Positions 1 to 6,316 of a stretch of 64,000 bases of DNA are shown in pieces (position 1 is the first letter of the stretch; every line of letters starts with the position of its first letter). Source of the DNA: Formosa sp. Hel3_A1_48 (GTDB taxonomy: Bacteria; Bacteroidota; Bacteroidia; Flavobacteriales; Flavobacteriaceae); contig NZ_CP017259.1 in assembly GCF_001735715.1 (NCBI RefSeq), positions 1,175,501 to 1,239,500 on the forward strand, written 5' to 3'. A program made the translations under genes and the position numbers. The notes beneath the pieces were generated by a model. It did not search any database and was not told the origin of the DNA. It saw nothing but the letters and a program-made list of their open reading frames with translations.

Positions 1-151
1 GTTTAGTGGGATAGGAATTAGGAGCGAGAGACGAATTAATACGCTTACCATTAAACAACCGATAACGCTTATAATTTAGATTGAAATCTATAAAGTAATT
101 ATCGTAGGAGTCTTTACGTACTTTAGGGTAAGATAGACTATAATTTGGCAT
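1..151 (-). CDS. N-terminus of a probable tyrosine recombinase (integrase), cut by the window edge
   Basis: An open frame starts with ATG at 151 and runs leftward off the window; 50 residues are visible. An in-frame TAA lies five codons upstream, so no earlier ATG is possible. The visible part is basic and aromatic (SLSYPKVRKDSYDNYFID, then LNYKRYRLFNGKRI and a SLAPNSYPTK stretch). This resembles the arm-DNA-binding start of Bacteroidota phage-type integrases, which describe themselves with F/Y-rich strands and an N-x-Y-P turn. The catalytic domain is outside the window, so the family call is inference. The position, about 50 bases from a damaged tRNA gene and transcribed away from it, is typical of an integrase next to its attachment site. 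Confidence 0.5.
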   Translation of the reverse strand, partial: MPNYSLSYPKVRKDSYDNYFIDFNLNYKRYRLFNGKRINSSLAPNSYPTK

Positions 152-202
152 ATATATGGCAGTTTAATTAAACATTACATTTAAAGAACTACGTAATATA
201 CT

Positions 203-290
203 GAGGCTCAGTGGTTAGAAAGCTTGCTTCGTCGAAGACAGCATCTGACTCATAATCAGAGGGTCCTTGGTTCGAGCCCAAGTGGGACCA
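203..290 (+). pseudogene. tRNA(CAT) remnant, 3' half intact; probable attachment site
   Basis: From 240 to 290 the sequence is a normal tRNA 3' half. The anticodon stem is 244-248/256-260, with loop 249-255 and anticodon CAT at 251-253. The T stem is 266-270/278-282 with loop TTCGAGC, then the 3' acceptor strand is 283-289 with discriminator A290. CCA is not encoded. The 5' half is damaged. A D-arm-like GGCTCAGTGGTTAG lies at 205-218, but about 21 extra bases (219-239, containing a CTTC-GTC-GAAG hairpin) separate it from the anticodon arm. The bases where the 5' acceptor should be do not pair with TGGGACC. This fits the displaced 3' fragment left when an element integrates into a tRNA-Met or tRNA-Ile2 gene. 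A poorly scoring functional tRNA is less likely. Confidence 0.6.
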
Positions 291-295
291 CCCTG

Positions 296-323
296 AAAAC
301 CCTTCTTAATTGAGGGGTTTTTT
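296..323 (+). terminator. Rho-independent terminator after the tRNA remnant
   Basis: AAAACCC and GGGGTTTTTT form a stem around an AT-rich loop and end in a T run, six bases after the tRNA 3' end. Its presence suggests that this end of the tRNA locus is the original chromosomal flank. Confidence 0.6.
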
Positions 324-373
324 GTTCCAAAGCAACTGCGCTAAAAATGTACTTTACATAAAATAAAATTCAA

Positions 374-381
374 TATCTTTG
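374..381 (+). promoter_or_regulatory. Bacteroidota -7 promoter element (TATCTTTG)
   Basis: TATCTTTG matches TAnnTTTG exactly and lies 20 bases before the lipoprotein start at 401. No clear -33 TTTG is present at the usual distance. Confidence 0.45.
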
Positions 382-400
382 ACTAAACCATTTTAGCAAA

Positions 401-637
401 ATGAAAAAACTCTTCTTACTCTCCGCTTTATTAATGTTTTGTTGTGACGATGATACAGACTGTTTCACGGTCATAGATAAGATTATTTCGGAAGGCGAAT
501 ACATTTTGGTTGGCGATTTTGACACCTCAAATACAGATGATGACGGCCCTCTCAATGGCTATGCGGACGTCAATTTGCCCGTTTCCCAAGAGGTTTATGA
601 CACCTATGATATTGGCGATAAATATTGCTACGATTAG
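401..637 (+). CDS. Small putative lipoprotein of unknown function
   Basis: The product is 78 residues. It starts with a short signal sequence (MKKLFLLSALLMFC) that runs into a double cysteine at residues 14-15 followed by DDD. This is a plausible lipidation site; acidic residues after the cysteine are common in flavobacterial lipoproteins. The mature part is acidic (pI clearly low), has two more cysteines (residues 21 and 76) that could pair, and shows no family I recognise. It has its own promoter-like element at 374 and stands alone. The D/T-rich tract at about residues 41-48 is low complexity. That the gene is real rests on the signal peptide and the promoter; the function is unknown. Confidence 0.6.
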   Translation: MKKLFLLSALLMFCCDDDTDCFTVIDKIISEGEYILVGDFDTSNTDDDGPLNGYADVNLPVSQEVYDTYDIGDKYCYD

Positions 638-748
638 TAAAGCCACAGGAAACAAGTATTCTAAACTAACAAAAACACTAAAATACTTACAAAACTTTTA
701 ACATTTTTTAAATTAATAATATTTATTTTTAAAAAAATTTAAAGTTTT

Positions 749-928
749 ATGAAAAATATTAAAGATTTCGTATTCAAATGGTACCCTGTAATTCTTGCAT
801 TTATATGTCTGCTTTACTCCGTTGGTTTGGGCCTTATGGGACAAACTGAAGAAGCCCAATATTCGGCCCATTGGCCAGGAACAATTCTTTTATTTGCATT
901 AGTAATCAGACAAAGAAGAAGAGTATGA
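749..928 (+). CDS. Small membrane protein, 59 residues, unknown
   Basis: An ATG at 749 opens a 59-residue frame ending with TGA at 926-928. The protein has two hydrophobic segments, about residues 12-30 (WYPVILAFICLLYSVGLGL) and 43-53 (GTILLFALVIR), and ends in a basic RQRRRV tail. This predicts a two-helix inner-membrane protein with a cytoplasmic C-terminus. Its stop overlaps the start of the next gene as ATGA (925-928), so the two are probably translationally coupled. I recognise no family. Its support is the coupling, the hydrophobic pattern and the lack of any other gene here. Confidence 0.55.
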   Translation: MKNIKDFVFKWYPVILAFICLLYSVGLGLMGQTEEAQYSAHWPGTILLFALVIRQRRRV

Positions 929-1104
929 GTGTAGCAATGTTTATTATAGGGGCTATCATTTTCTCATTTTATGTGTACTTCCTCATCTGGAATATTTTCC
1001 ACAGTACAAAAAAACAACGCGAGGAAAATAGGTACCCAACACAAAATGATCCAGTAGACCTTGACGGCATGGGGAATTTTAGCCGATTCCCTGAGAATAA
1101 ATAG
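925..1104 (+). CDS. Small membrane protein, 59 residues, unknown, coupled to the previous gene
   Basis: I chose the ATG at 925 because it overlaps the stop of the upstream small gene (ATGA). A longer in-frame start at 871 would add 18 polar residues in front of what looks like a natural N-terminal membrane helix. The 59-residue product has one membrane segment at about residues 3-25 (VAMFIIGAIIFSFYVYFLIW) followed by a polar, charged tail. The tail ends in a D-P-V-D-L-D-G-M-G-N-F motif that looks conserved in style but is unknown to me. With its partner it would form a two-protein membrane unit. No function can be proposed. Confidence 0.55.
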   Translation: MSVAMFIIGAIIFSFYVYFLIWNIFHSTKKQREENRYPTQNDPVDLDGMGNFSRFPENK

Positions 1105-1158
1105 TTAGTCAAGAGAATCATCGCTGTTTAATGATTTTATTTTACAAGTAAAATTTAA

Positions 1159-1166
1159 TATATTTG
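1159..1166 (+). promoter_or_regulatory. Bacteroidota -7 promoter element (TATATTTG)
   Basis: TATATTTG matches TAnnTTTG and lies 34 bases before the ATG at 1201. It fits as the promoter of the 1201-2289 gene pair. Confidence 0.45.
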
Positions 1167-1200
1167 ATCTAATTCATTAAAATATTAAAAAAAATAAATC

Positions 1201-1584
1201 ATGAAAATTAAAAGAGGGGGTGTGGGCTTTCACGTGGCATATAAAGTACCAAACAACAAGACACAAATGATGGAGTCATTCTTGGATTCGCATGAAAACT
1301 TCATGCGTGAAACTCACCATATCGAAGGGACAGTAGAGCCTGTTGTGCTTTGCTATGCGGTTTTGAAAAGTCCAGAGTTTAATAATCCACTCGATCCAAG
1401 CAGTGGCGAAACAGGACATACGCTGTATGGTATAACAGAAATTTACAATGGCCCTGAAGGCGCGCAAGCACATATGGTGCTTGGACAAGAGCGTGCGGAA
1501 ATGTTTGCAGAGCTTGTCAAATTAACTAATGAATATTGCGTAAGTGGGATATTGGGCGCGCCAATTATTCGCGCCATGCATTAA
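1201..1584 (+). CDS. Conserved-looking protein of unknown function, 127 residues
   Basis: A soluble protein of 127 residues without signal peptide or membrane segment. It begins with a basic strand (MKIKRGGVGFHVAYKV). The middle has several aromatic and histidine residues (ETHHIEG around residues 37-43, GHTLYGITEIYNGPEGAQAH around residues 71-90). The GITEIY-x-GPEGAQAHM section looks like the strand-turn-helix of a dimeric alpha/beta-barrel protein (ABM- or YCII-like), but this is a weak structural guess. It has its own promoter element at 1159 and is 18 bases from the next gene, which it probably shares a transcript with. Confidence 0.6.
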   Translation: MKIKRGGVGFHVAYKVPNNKTQMMESFLDSHENFMRETHHIEGTVEPVVLCYAVLKSPEFNNPLDPSSGETGHTLYGITEIYNGPEGAQAHMVLGQERAEMFAELVKLTNEYCVSGILGAPIIRAMH

Positions 1585-1602
1585 ACTAAAATAGTCTAAA
1601 AA

Positions 1603-2289
1603 ATGAAAAAAATAATTATTTTATTATTGTTGTTTGTAGGTATCAATGCCACTGCACAGCAAATGGGGTTCAATTATGTAGAGATTACGGCCGAGGAAAA
1701 CGCTGAAAAAGCAATCGCTGAGTTGTTTGACAGCTATATGGAAGGCAAGGACAGAAAATCTGGAAATATCTTTTTAGAGCGTCTTCGCCATGGAGGAGAA
1801 AATGGGCGAACACATCGAATCGTCTGGATATGGGAACTAGATAATGGAGGCTTTGTGGAAGAACCAGGTGAAAACGAATCAAAAGCTTTTTGGAGAGGAC
1901 TTAGAACATTGGTTGATTCATGGGGCGAGGCAAGGGCTGGTCGAATATTAAACGTTCGTTTTGGTGATGAGGAAAAGAATTCATCCATACACATATGGGA
2001 CATAAAAGCAAGTGATGAAGAGGCTTTTATTGCAGCTCAAAACACATTGGTAGAAGAGGCTTCATCAGCATTTGAAGACCGATTAGTTGGCTTTGGAACT
2101 TATGATGTCAATACCCCAAATGGCGCTACTCACTGGTTTCTGGTTTCTGGAGAGGACATAAACGATCATTTGAGTCTGTATAACGCTCTTCGCAAAGAAC
2201 ACGAGAATGCTTTTTCGAAATACTTTAAGAACAGAGGCGAAGTAGAATACGCTCAAGATTTTATGGTAAAGAGAATCAAAACCTACTAA
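1603..2289 (+). CDS. Secreted protein of unknown function, 228 residues
   Basis: The protein has a clear Sec signal peptide (MKKIIILLLLFVGINATAQQ), with cleavage likely after residue 17-18. The mature part of about 210 residues is rich in E, W and R and has the motif RIVWIWELDNGG at about residues 67-78. Two segments look distantly alike: residues about 30-115 and 120-220, each with an ELF/EAF helix followed by W-rich strands. This would fit an internal duplication of a small alpha/beta domain. No catalytic pattern is visible and I recognise no family. It follows the 127-residue gene by 18 bases and is closed by a strong terminator at 2314. Confidence 0.6.
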   Translation: MKKIIILLLLFVGINATAQQMGFNYVEITAEENAEKAIAELFDSYMEGKDRKSGNIFLERLRHGGENGRTHRIVWIWELDNGGFVEEPGENESKAFWRGLRTLVDSWGEARAGRILNVRFGDEEKNSSIHIWDIKASDEEAFIAAQNTLVEEASSAFEDRLVGFGTYDVNTPNGATHWFLVSGEDINDHLSLYNALRKEHENAFSKYFKNRGEVEYAQDFMVKRIKTY

Positions 2290-2313
2290 TAGATTTTGAA
2301 AAATATTAAGCAT

Positions 2314-2343
2314 AAAAAACCCACTCTTAGGAGTGGGTTTTTT
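2314..2343. terminator. Bidirectional Rho-independent terminator
   Basis: AAAAAACCCACTC, loop TTAG, GAGTGGGTTTTTT is a perfect 13-base-pair stem with T or A runs on both sides. It ends the plus-strand 1201-2289 unit and the minus-strand gene at 2364. Confidence 0.85.
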
Positions 2344-2363
2344 AATTGTTTTCGGAAAACGTA

Positions 2364-2558
2364 TTATACAGACTTTACGAATGGAAGTCCAGTTTTTTCA
2401 TTTTCAACAATCTTTTTTCCAGCAGGAAGGTCACACGTGTTTGAACGCTCATCTTTTGCGAAATAATAAATTGTTTGGTTTCTTCCACCTTTCAAGACCA
2501 CGTCTTTAGTGTGTAAATAATAAGTTTTTCCTTTGCTATTTTTAAATGAATATCCCAT
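2364..2558 (-). CDS. Small conserved protein (YSFKNSKGKTYYLH type)
   Basis: A 64-residue soluble protein that opens MGYSFKNSKGKTYYLHTKDV, continues with a basic GGRNQTIYYFAKDER strand and ends with ENEKTGLPFVKSV. I recognise this as a small protein widespread in bacteria, in which Y-x-F-x-N-x-K-G at the start and N-x-x-T-G-L-P at the end are the conserved points. No biochemical function is known to me. It is a single gene on the minus strand, ended by the shared terminator at 2314. Confidence 0.75.
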   Translation of the reverse strand: MGYSFKNSKGKTYYLHTKDVVLKGGRNQTIYYFAKDERSNTCDLPAGKKIVENEKTGLPFVKSV

Positions 2559-2650
2559 AATGTAATTATATTTTAATCTAAATTACAAAAATTACTTCGG
2601 TATTACCAAAAATTTTATCAGATAAATAACATTTTTCTTAAGAAGTAGGC

Positions 2651-3496
2651 CTAATTGTTAATAAAATCCAATATTTCTGCCCAAACTTTTATTAAGTTCG
2701 GAGGCATTTCAGAATCTTCCCAAGGCTGTTTTGCCCCAAAAACATGATTCCCTCCCTCAATGCATTTATAAATACTGCTTGAGCTCCATACGTGTAGTTT
2801 TTTAGCTTCTTCAATAGAGACGGCTTGGTCGTCATCGCCATGAAGAATAAGGTGAGGAATAGTACATTTTTTAGCGGCACGTTCTATATCTAATCGAGCC
2901 TCATGGGCTAAAAAATCATTGTAAAACTGAATGTGGTGGGGCATTTGCTGCCTGGTGCGTTTGTTTTCTACATAATACACACCGTCTTTTTTCCACCTCC
3001 TAAGTGCATCTCCTTTTGGAAACCTTGATTTATAGTCGCTAACCCCCGCCAAGGTGATTACTTTTTTTACTCTTAGATCTTCGCTGGCTTGTATGGTGAC
3101 TATTCCACCAGCCCTACTATGGCCCATAAGAAAAATAGATTTCAAATCTATGGCATTACCCTCTTCATGATTTTCAATAACCCAATCTAAAACACAAGAC
3201 AAGTCATGAAGCTCTTTGGAATAGTTGTTTTGTGCAAAGGCTTCTAGGTCGGGAAAATCTAAAGGCTGTTGAACAGTGCCGCCATTGTGTGAAAAATTAA
3301 ACTTTAAAAATGCAATCCCCTGAGAAGCAAAAGCTTTCGCCAGTAAACCCCATGCCCCCCAGTCCTTATAGCCTTTGTACCCGTGACAAAACACAATAAG
3401 CGGGGCGGATTTAACAGTATCTTCAAAAATAAGATCAAAAACAATAGGCCGATCTTGTGGCCTATAGATAACCTTATTTAGCTGCTGAACAATCAT
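2651..3496 (-). CDS. Alpha/beta hydrolase (dienelactone-hydrolase/acyl-peptidase-like)
   Basis: A 281-residue cytoplasmic serine hydrolase of the alpha/beta fold. An HGY oxyanion segment is at residues 38-40 and the nucleophile elbow is G-H-S-R-A-G-G, with Ser127. The acid is within the DDD triplet at 221-223 (HGDDDQAV) and the base is His251 (GGNHVFG). The triad is complete, so it should be active, but the substrate cannot be read from sequence. The start ATG at 3496 overlaps the stop of the upstream AddB-like gene by four bases (ATGA), so the two are coupled. The link to DNA repair is probably only operonic. Confidence 0.85.
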   Translation of the reverse strand: MIVQQLNKVIYRPQDRPIVFDLIFEDTVKSAPLIVFCHGYKGYKDWGAWGLLAKAFASQGIAFLKFNFSHNGGTVQQPLDFPDLEAFAQNNYSKELHDLSCVLDWVIENHEEGNAIDLKSIFLMGHSRAGGIVTIQASEDLRVKKVITLAGVSDYKSRFPKGDALRRWKKDGVYYVENKRTRQQMPHHIQFYNDFLAHEARLDIERAAKKCTIPHLILHGDDDQAVSIEEAKKLHVWSSSSIYKCIEGGNHVFGAKQPWEDSEMPPNLIKVWAEILDFINN

Positions 3497-6249
3497 ACCT
3501 CTTTTTCAATAAATTTAATGTCTGGATTAAACAATTCTGCAAGCAACTCAACTAATTGTTTTTCATAGGCCTCTAAAATTGTCTCGGAAATGTGTTGCTG
3601 TTTTAAAGCGCTATTCCCTAGTTTATCTTTCTTAGTGAATTTAATATACCCTGATTTAAAATTCTTAAATGAAAAAATTCCTGCTTCTGTTGGGCCATCA
3701 TAAGGGTGGGTCTTATTAAGTATATAAGCATACATTAAAATTTGGAAGCTCTTGTTATGCTTTTTATAATCCTTCGTGATATCACCCCAGTCGACTAAAT
3801 TTAAGTCTGTCTGTGTCACCTTTGAGGTCTTGTAGTCAATGATTCGCTTAGTTCCATTACAAATATCTATTCGGTCAACATTCCCCTTTAATCGAATGGG
3901 AAATTCAAATAATGAGTTAGTGAAATCATAGGCAACAGGCTGCTCAACAGCCAAGAGCTGAACCTCATTACCTGCTTTTAGAAATTGAATTTCGTAGTCC
4001 AAAAAATTACGAATATAGCGTTTAGCGATTTCAAAACTTATGAGGTTTTTGCCCTGTGTTATGTCGCCTCTCTTATAGAGTTTTTTAAAAAATTTTTCTA
4101 CTGTTTTAGAAATTTGGTGTTTTAGTTCTTCCAGCTTGTTAGGTTCTAAAAACGCTCCGATGAAAGGGGTGTAAAACGCCTCCAAAGTGTAATGGATAAC
4201 ACTGCCAAATGTGCTAGCCTCTATGATTTCCTCTAAATTGTTAGGCTGTTTTAGTCCTAAAATTTTATGATTATAAAACTCAATTGGATTTCTAACGTAT
4301 TGCCCCAAAGATGAAGGCGAAAATCCAGCTTTGGCTATAGTCTCAAGGGATTTTAGAAGTTTCTCTGTCTTTATAACTTGTAGCGGAGATGGGCTGAGTA
4401 TTTCTATTTTAGGTGTAACTATTTTGTGCTGTAGCTGGTGATGGCCTTCAAGTTCCATTTGTGCCAAAAATCGACTAGGCTCACCGCCATTTAAAGCGTC
4501 GGGTTCTGTATTGTAAACAAGATGAATATTTTTAGCACGTTGCATAAGTCGATAAAAATGATAGGTGTACACCGCGTCTTTTTCTTTATAGGTTGGCAGA
4601 CCGTTTTCAAGTTTGACGTCAAATGGAATAAATGAATTCTGTGTTTTTCCAGCCGGAAGAATCCCCTCATTCACTGAAACAACAATGATAGTTTCAAAAT
4701 CTAATACACGCGATTCCAGCATGCCCATAATTTGAAGACCCCTAAGTGGCTCTCCCTTGAAATCTAAGGTTTCCTTTGCCAACAACTCTCGGTATAAAGA
4801 GTGCATGATTTTAATGGAGCTGATGTAATTATAGGATTGACTTAAATGCTCTATTTGATTGAATAATTCGAAAAAGCGCAATAAATACTCCAACGGCAAT
4901 ACATTGTTACTTTTTTCAGCATCATATGCTAATTTCAGTTCAAAAATCAATGTTTTAATCTGTTGTAAAGCAGTTTTTGGTTGATTATTCCAAGGCGCTA
5001 AAAGAAGCTCAAATAGGTGTTTTAAATCTGGGGCGAGTATAATCAAATCGCGCAAAGATATGGTGGTACGATTTTGGTCCTTTATAGCATTGAAAACACT
5101 CTTAAGAGAGTTCGTGGAGTTTTTAAACAATAACGAAATAAAAGGATGTGTTAATATTTCATAAACATCTTTGTAGTAAAATACAGACTCTTCAGATGTG
5201 GTCTGAACCAGAAACCACTGTTCAAAGAAGGAGGCCAGCGGGATTTGACGTAGTGGCAATCCCATCGTGATATTTATACTTTTGACCTTTTTAGGGATCG
5301 AGTGCAATACAGGAAGTAATAATGATTCATCACCTAACACTAGAGCCGTGTTTTCAAGTTTATTTTGTTCGTATAAATTGTCTAATAATTCTCCGACATA
5401 CTTGACCTGACTAATATTTTTTGGAGTCCCTGTTATAGTAATGTTTTTCTGTTCTTGATAGTGCTTGGTTGTCCAATTGAAATTGTGCGTTTTGTAAAAA
5501 GGCCATGTCTTTTTATAATGCCTCATAAAGTGGCCTGCGTCATGAAAATTTGACTCCAAAAAACCTTGATCAATATCCCAAAAGATCTGTGCTTTATTTT
5601 GCTGCAATAGTTCTTGGACTAAGATGGCTTCTGAAGAATTTAAAGCATTAAACCCTAAGAAAATGTGTTGGCTGCGCTTGCTGTTTTGAATATACTCTTC
5701 AATATTATCAACAGCAGCTCTATACATCAGCCCCTGATAACCAATTCCTTTATTTAAGAGTTGGTCCACAAGTCGTGTATAATAGTGTTTTAGCTCTTGC
5801 CAAAAATACAGATAGCCTTTAACCATTGTGGTAGGGTTGGGCTCCAAAGACCAGTGATTGATGTGTTGAATAGCACTGAGGTAATCAAATATTTTTGATG
5901 GGGGAATTAAATACCGGTCAATCTCATTGAAATCTTGTATGACCATAGGAGCCCATTTTGAAAACTGATCAAAAGACTCTTGTTTGTCCTTTGGGGTTAC
6001 TGAAATATAAACACCATAAAATTCAAAGAGCAACTCGACAGCATTTATCTTCTTCAGCTGTGAGAGCTCTTCCACAAAGGATTCAATAGAGCAGATCTCT
6101 GGTAAAAAACTTGCTTCTGTTGTATGTGTTGAAAGTTCTTGTTTTAAAAAGACCCCTGCGCGTTTGTTGGGCAAAATAAAGGTTAAAGCAGATAAATCTA
6201 CTTTTTTGTTTTTTAACTCTTTTAATACCTCTGCGATGAAACTTGCCAT
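3493..6249 (-). CDS. AddB-like PD-(D/E)XK nuclease/inactive helicase subunit
   Basis: A 918-residue protein. The N-terminal region (FILPNKRAGVFLKQEL at about 24-39) and the middle resemble the helicase-like scaffold of AddB without an intact Walker A. The C-terminal 250 residues are a RecB-family nuclease, with Asp792 in GNVDRID and Asp805/Lys807 in IDYKT. In typical AddB the nuclease opens with R-C-P and later cysteines that hold a 4Fe-4S cluster. Here the matching segment reads QYVRNPIEFY, with Asn in place of Cys, so the cluster is probably absent. It would partner the AddA-like protein at 9073-12207 to resect double-strand breaks. A terminator-like hairpin sits 12 bases upstream, so its transcription is unclear. 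Confidence 0.8.
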   Translation of the reverse strand: MASFIAEVLKELKNKKVDLSALTFILPNKRAGVFLKQELSTHTTEASFLPEICSIESFVEELSQLKKINAVELLFEFYGVYISVTPKDKQESFDQFSKWAPMVIQDFNEIDRYLIPPSKIFDYLSAIQHINHWSLEPNPTTMVKGYLYFWQELKHYYTRLVDQLLNKGIGYQGLMYRAAVDNIEEYIQNSKRSQHIFLGFNALNSSEAILVQELLQQNKAQIFWDIDQGFLESNFHDAGHFMRHYKKTWPFYKTHNFNWTTKHYQEQKNITITGTPKNISQVKYVGELLDNLYEQNKLENTALVLGDESLLLPVLHSIPKKVKSINITMGLPLRQIPLASFFEQWFLVQTTSEESVFYYKDVYEILTHPFISLLFKNSTNSLKSVFNAIKDQNRTTISLRDLIILAPDLKHLFELLLAPWNNQPKTALQQIKTLIFELKLAYDAEKSNNVLPLEYLLRFFELFNQIEHLSQSYNYISSIKIMHSLYRELLAKETLDFKGEPLRGLQIMGMLESRVLDFETIIVVSVNEGILPAGKTQNSFIPFDVKLENGLPTYKEKDAVYTYHFYRLMQRAKNIHLVYNTEPDALNGGEPSRFLAQMELEGHHQLQHKIVTPKIEILSPSPLQVIKTEKLLKSLETIAKAGFSPSSLGQYVRNPIEFYNHKILGLKQPNNLEEIIEASTFGSVIHYTLEAFYTPFIGAFLEPNKLEELKHQISKTVEKFFKKLYKRGDITQGKNLISFEIAKRYIRNFLDYEIQFLKAGNEVQLLAVEQPVAYDFTNSLFEFPIRLKGNVDRIDICNGTKRIIDYKTSKVTQTDLNLVDWGDITKDYKKHNKSFQILMYAYILNKTHPYDGPTEAGIFSFKNFKSGYIKFTKKDKLGNSALKQQHISETILEAYEKQLVELLAELFNPDIKFIEKEV

Positions 6250-6260
6250 ACCCTAAAAAT

Positions 6261-6291
6261 AAAAAACGCCTCGCAAAAGCGAAGCGTTTTT
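6261..6291 (-). terminator. Terminator-like hairpin after ompA, just before the addB-like start
   Basis: AAAACGCctCGC, loop AAAA, GCGAaGCGTTTTT forms a strong stem with flanking A and T runs. Read on the minus strand it follows the OmpA gene (stop at 6317) and lies only 12 bases before the next minus-strand start at 6249. Confidence 0.7.
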
Positions 6292-6316
6292 AAATATATT
6301 TTTGAGGTTTAAACGA

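Noticed and set aside
871-924. Longer start for the second small membrane protein
   Set aside because: The extra 18 residues are polar and overlap the upstream small gene. The ATG at 925 gives an ATGA overlap and a clean N-terminal helix.
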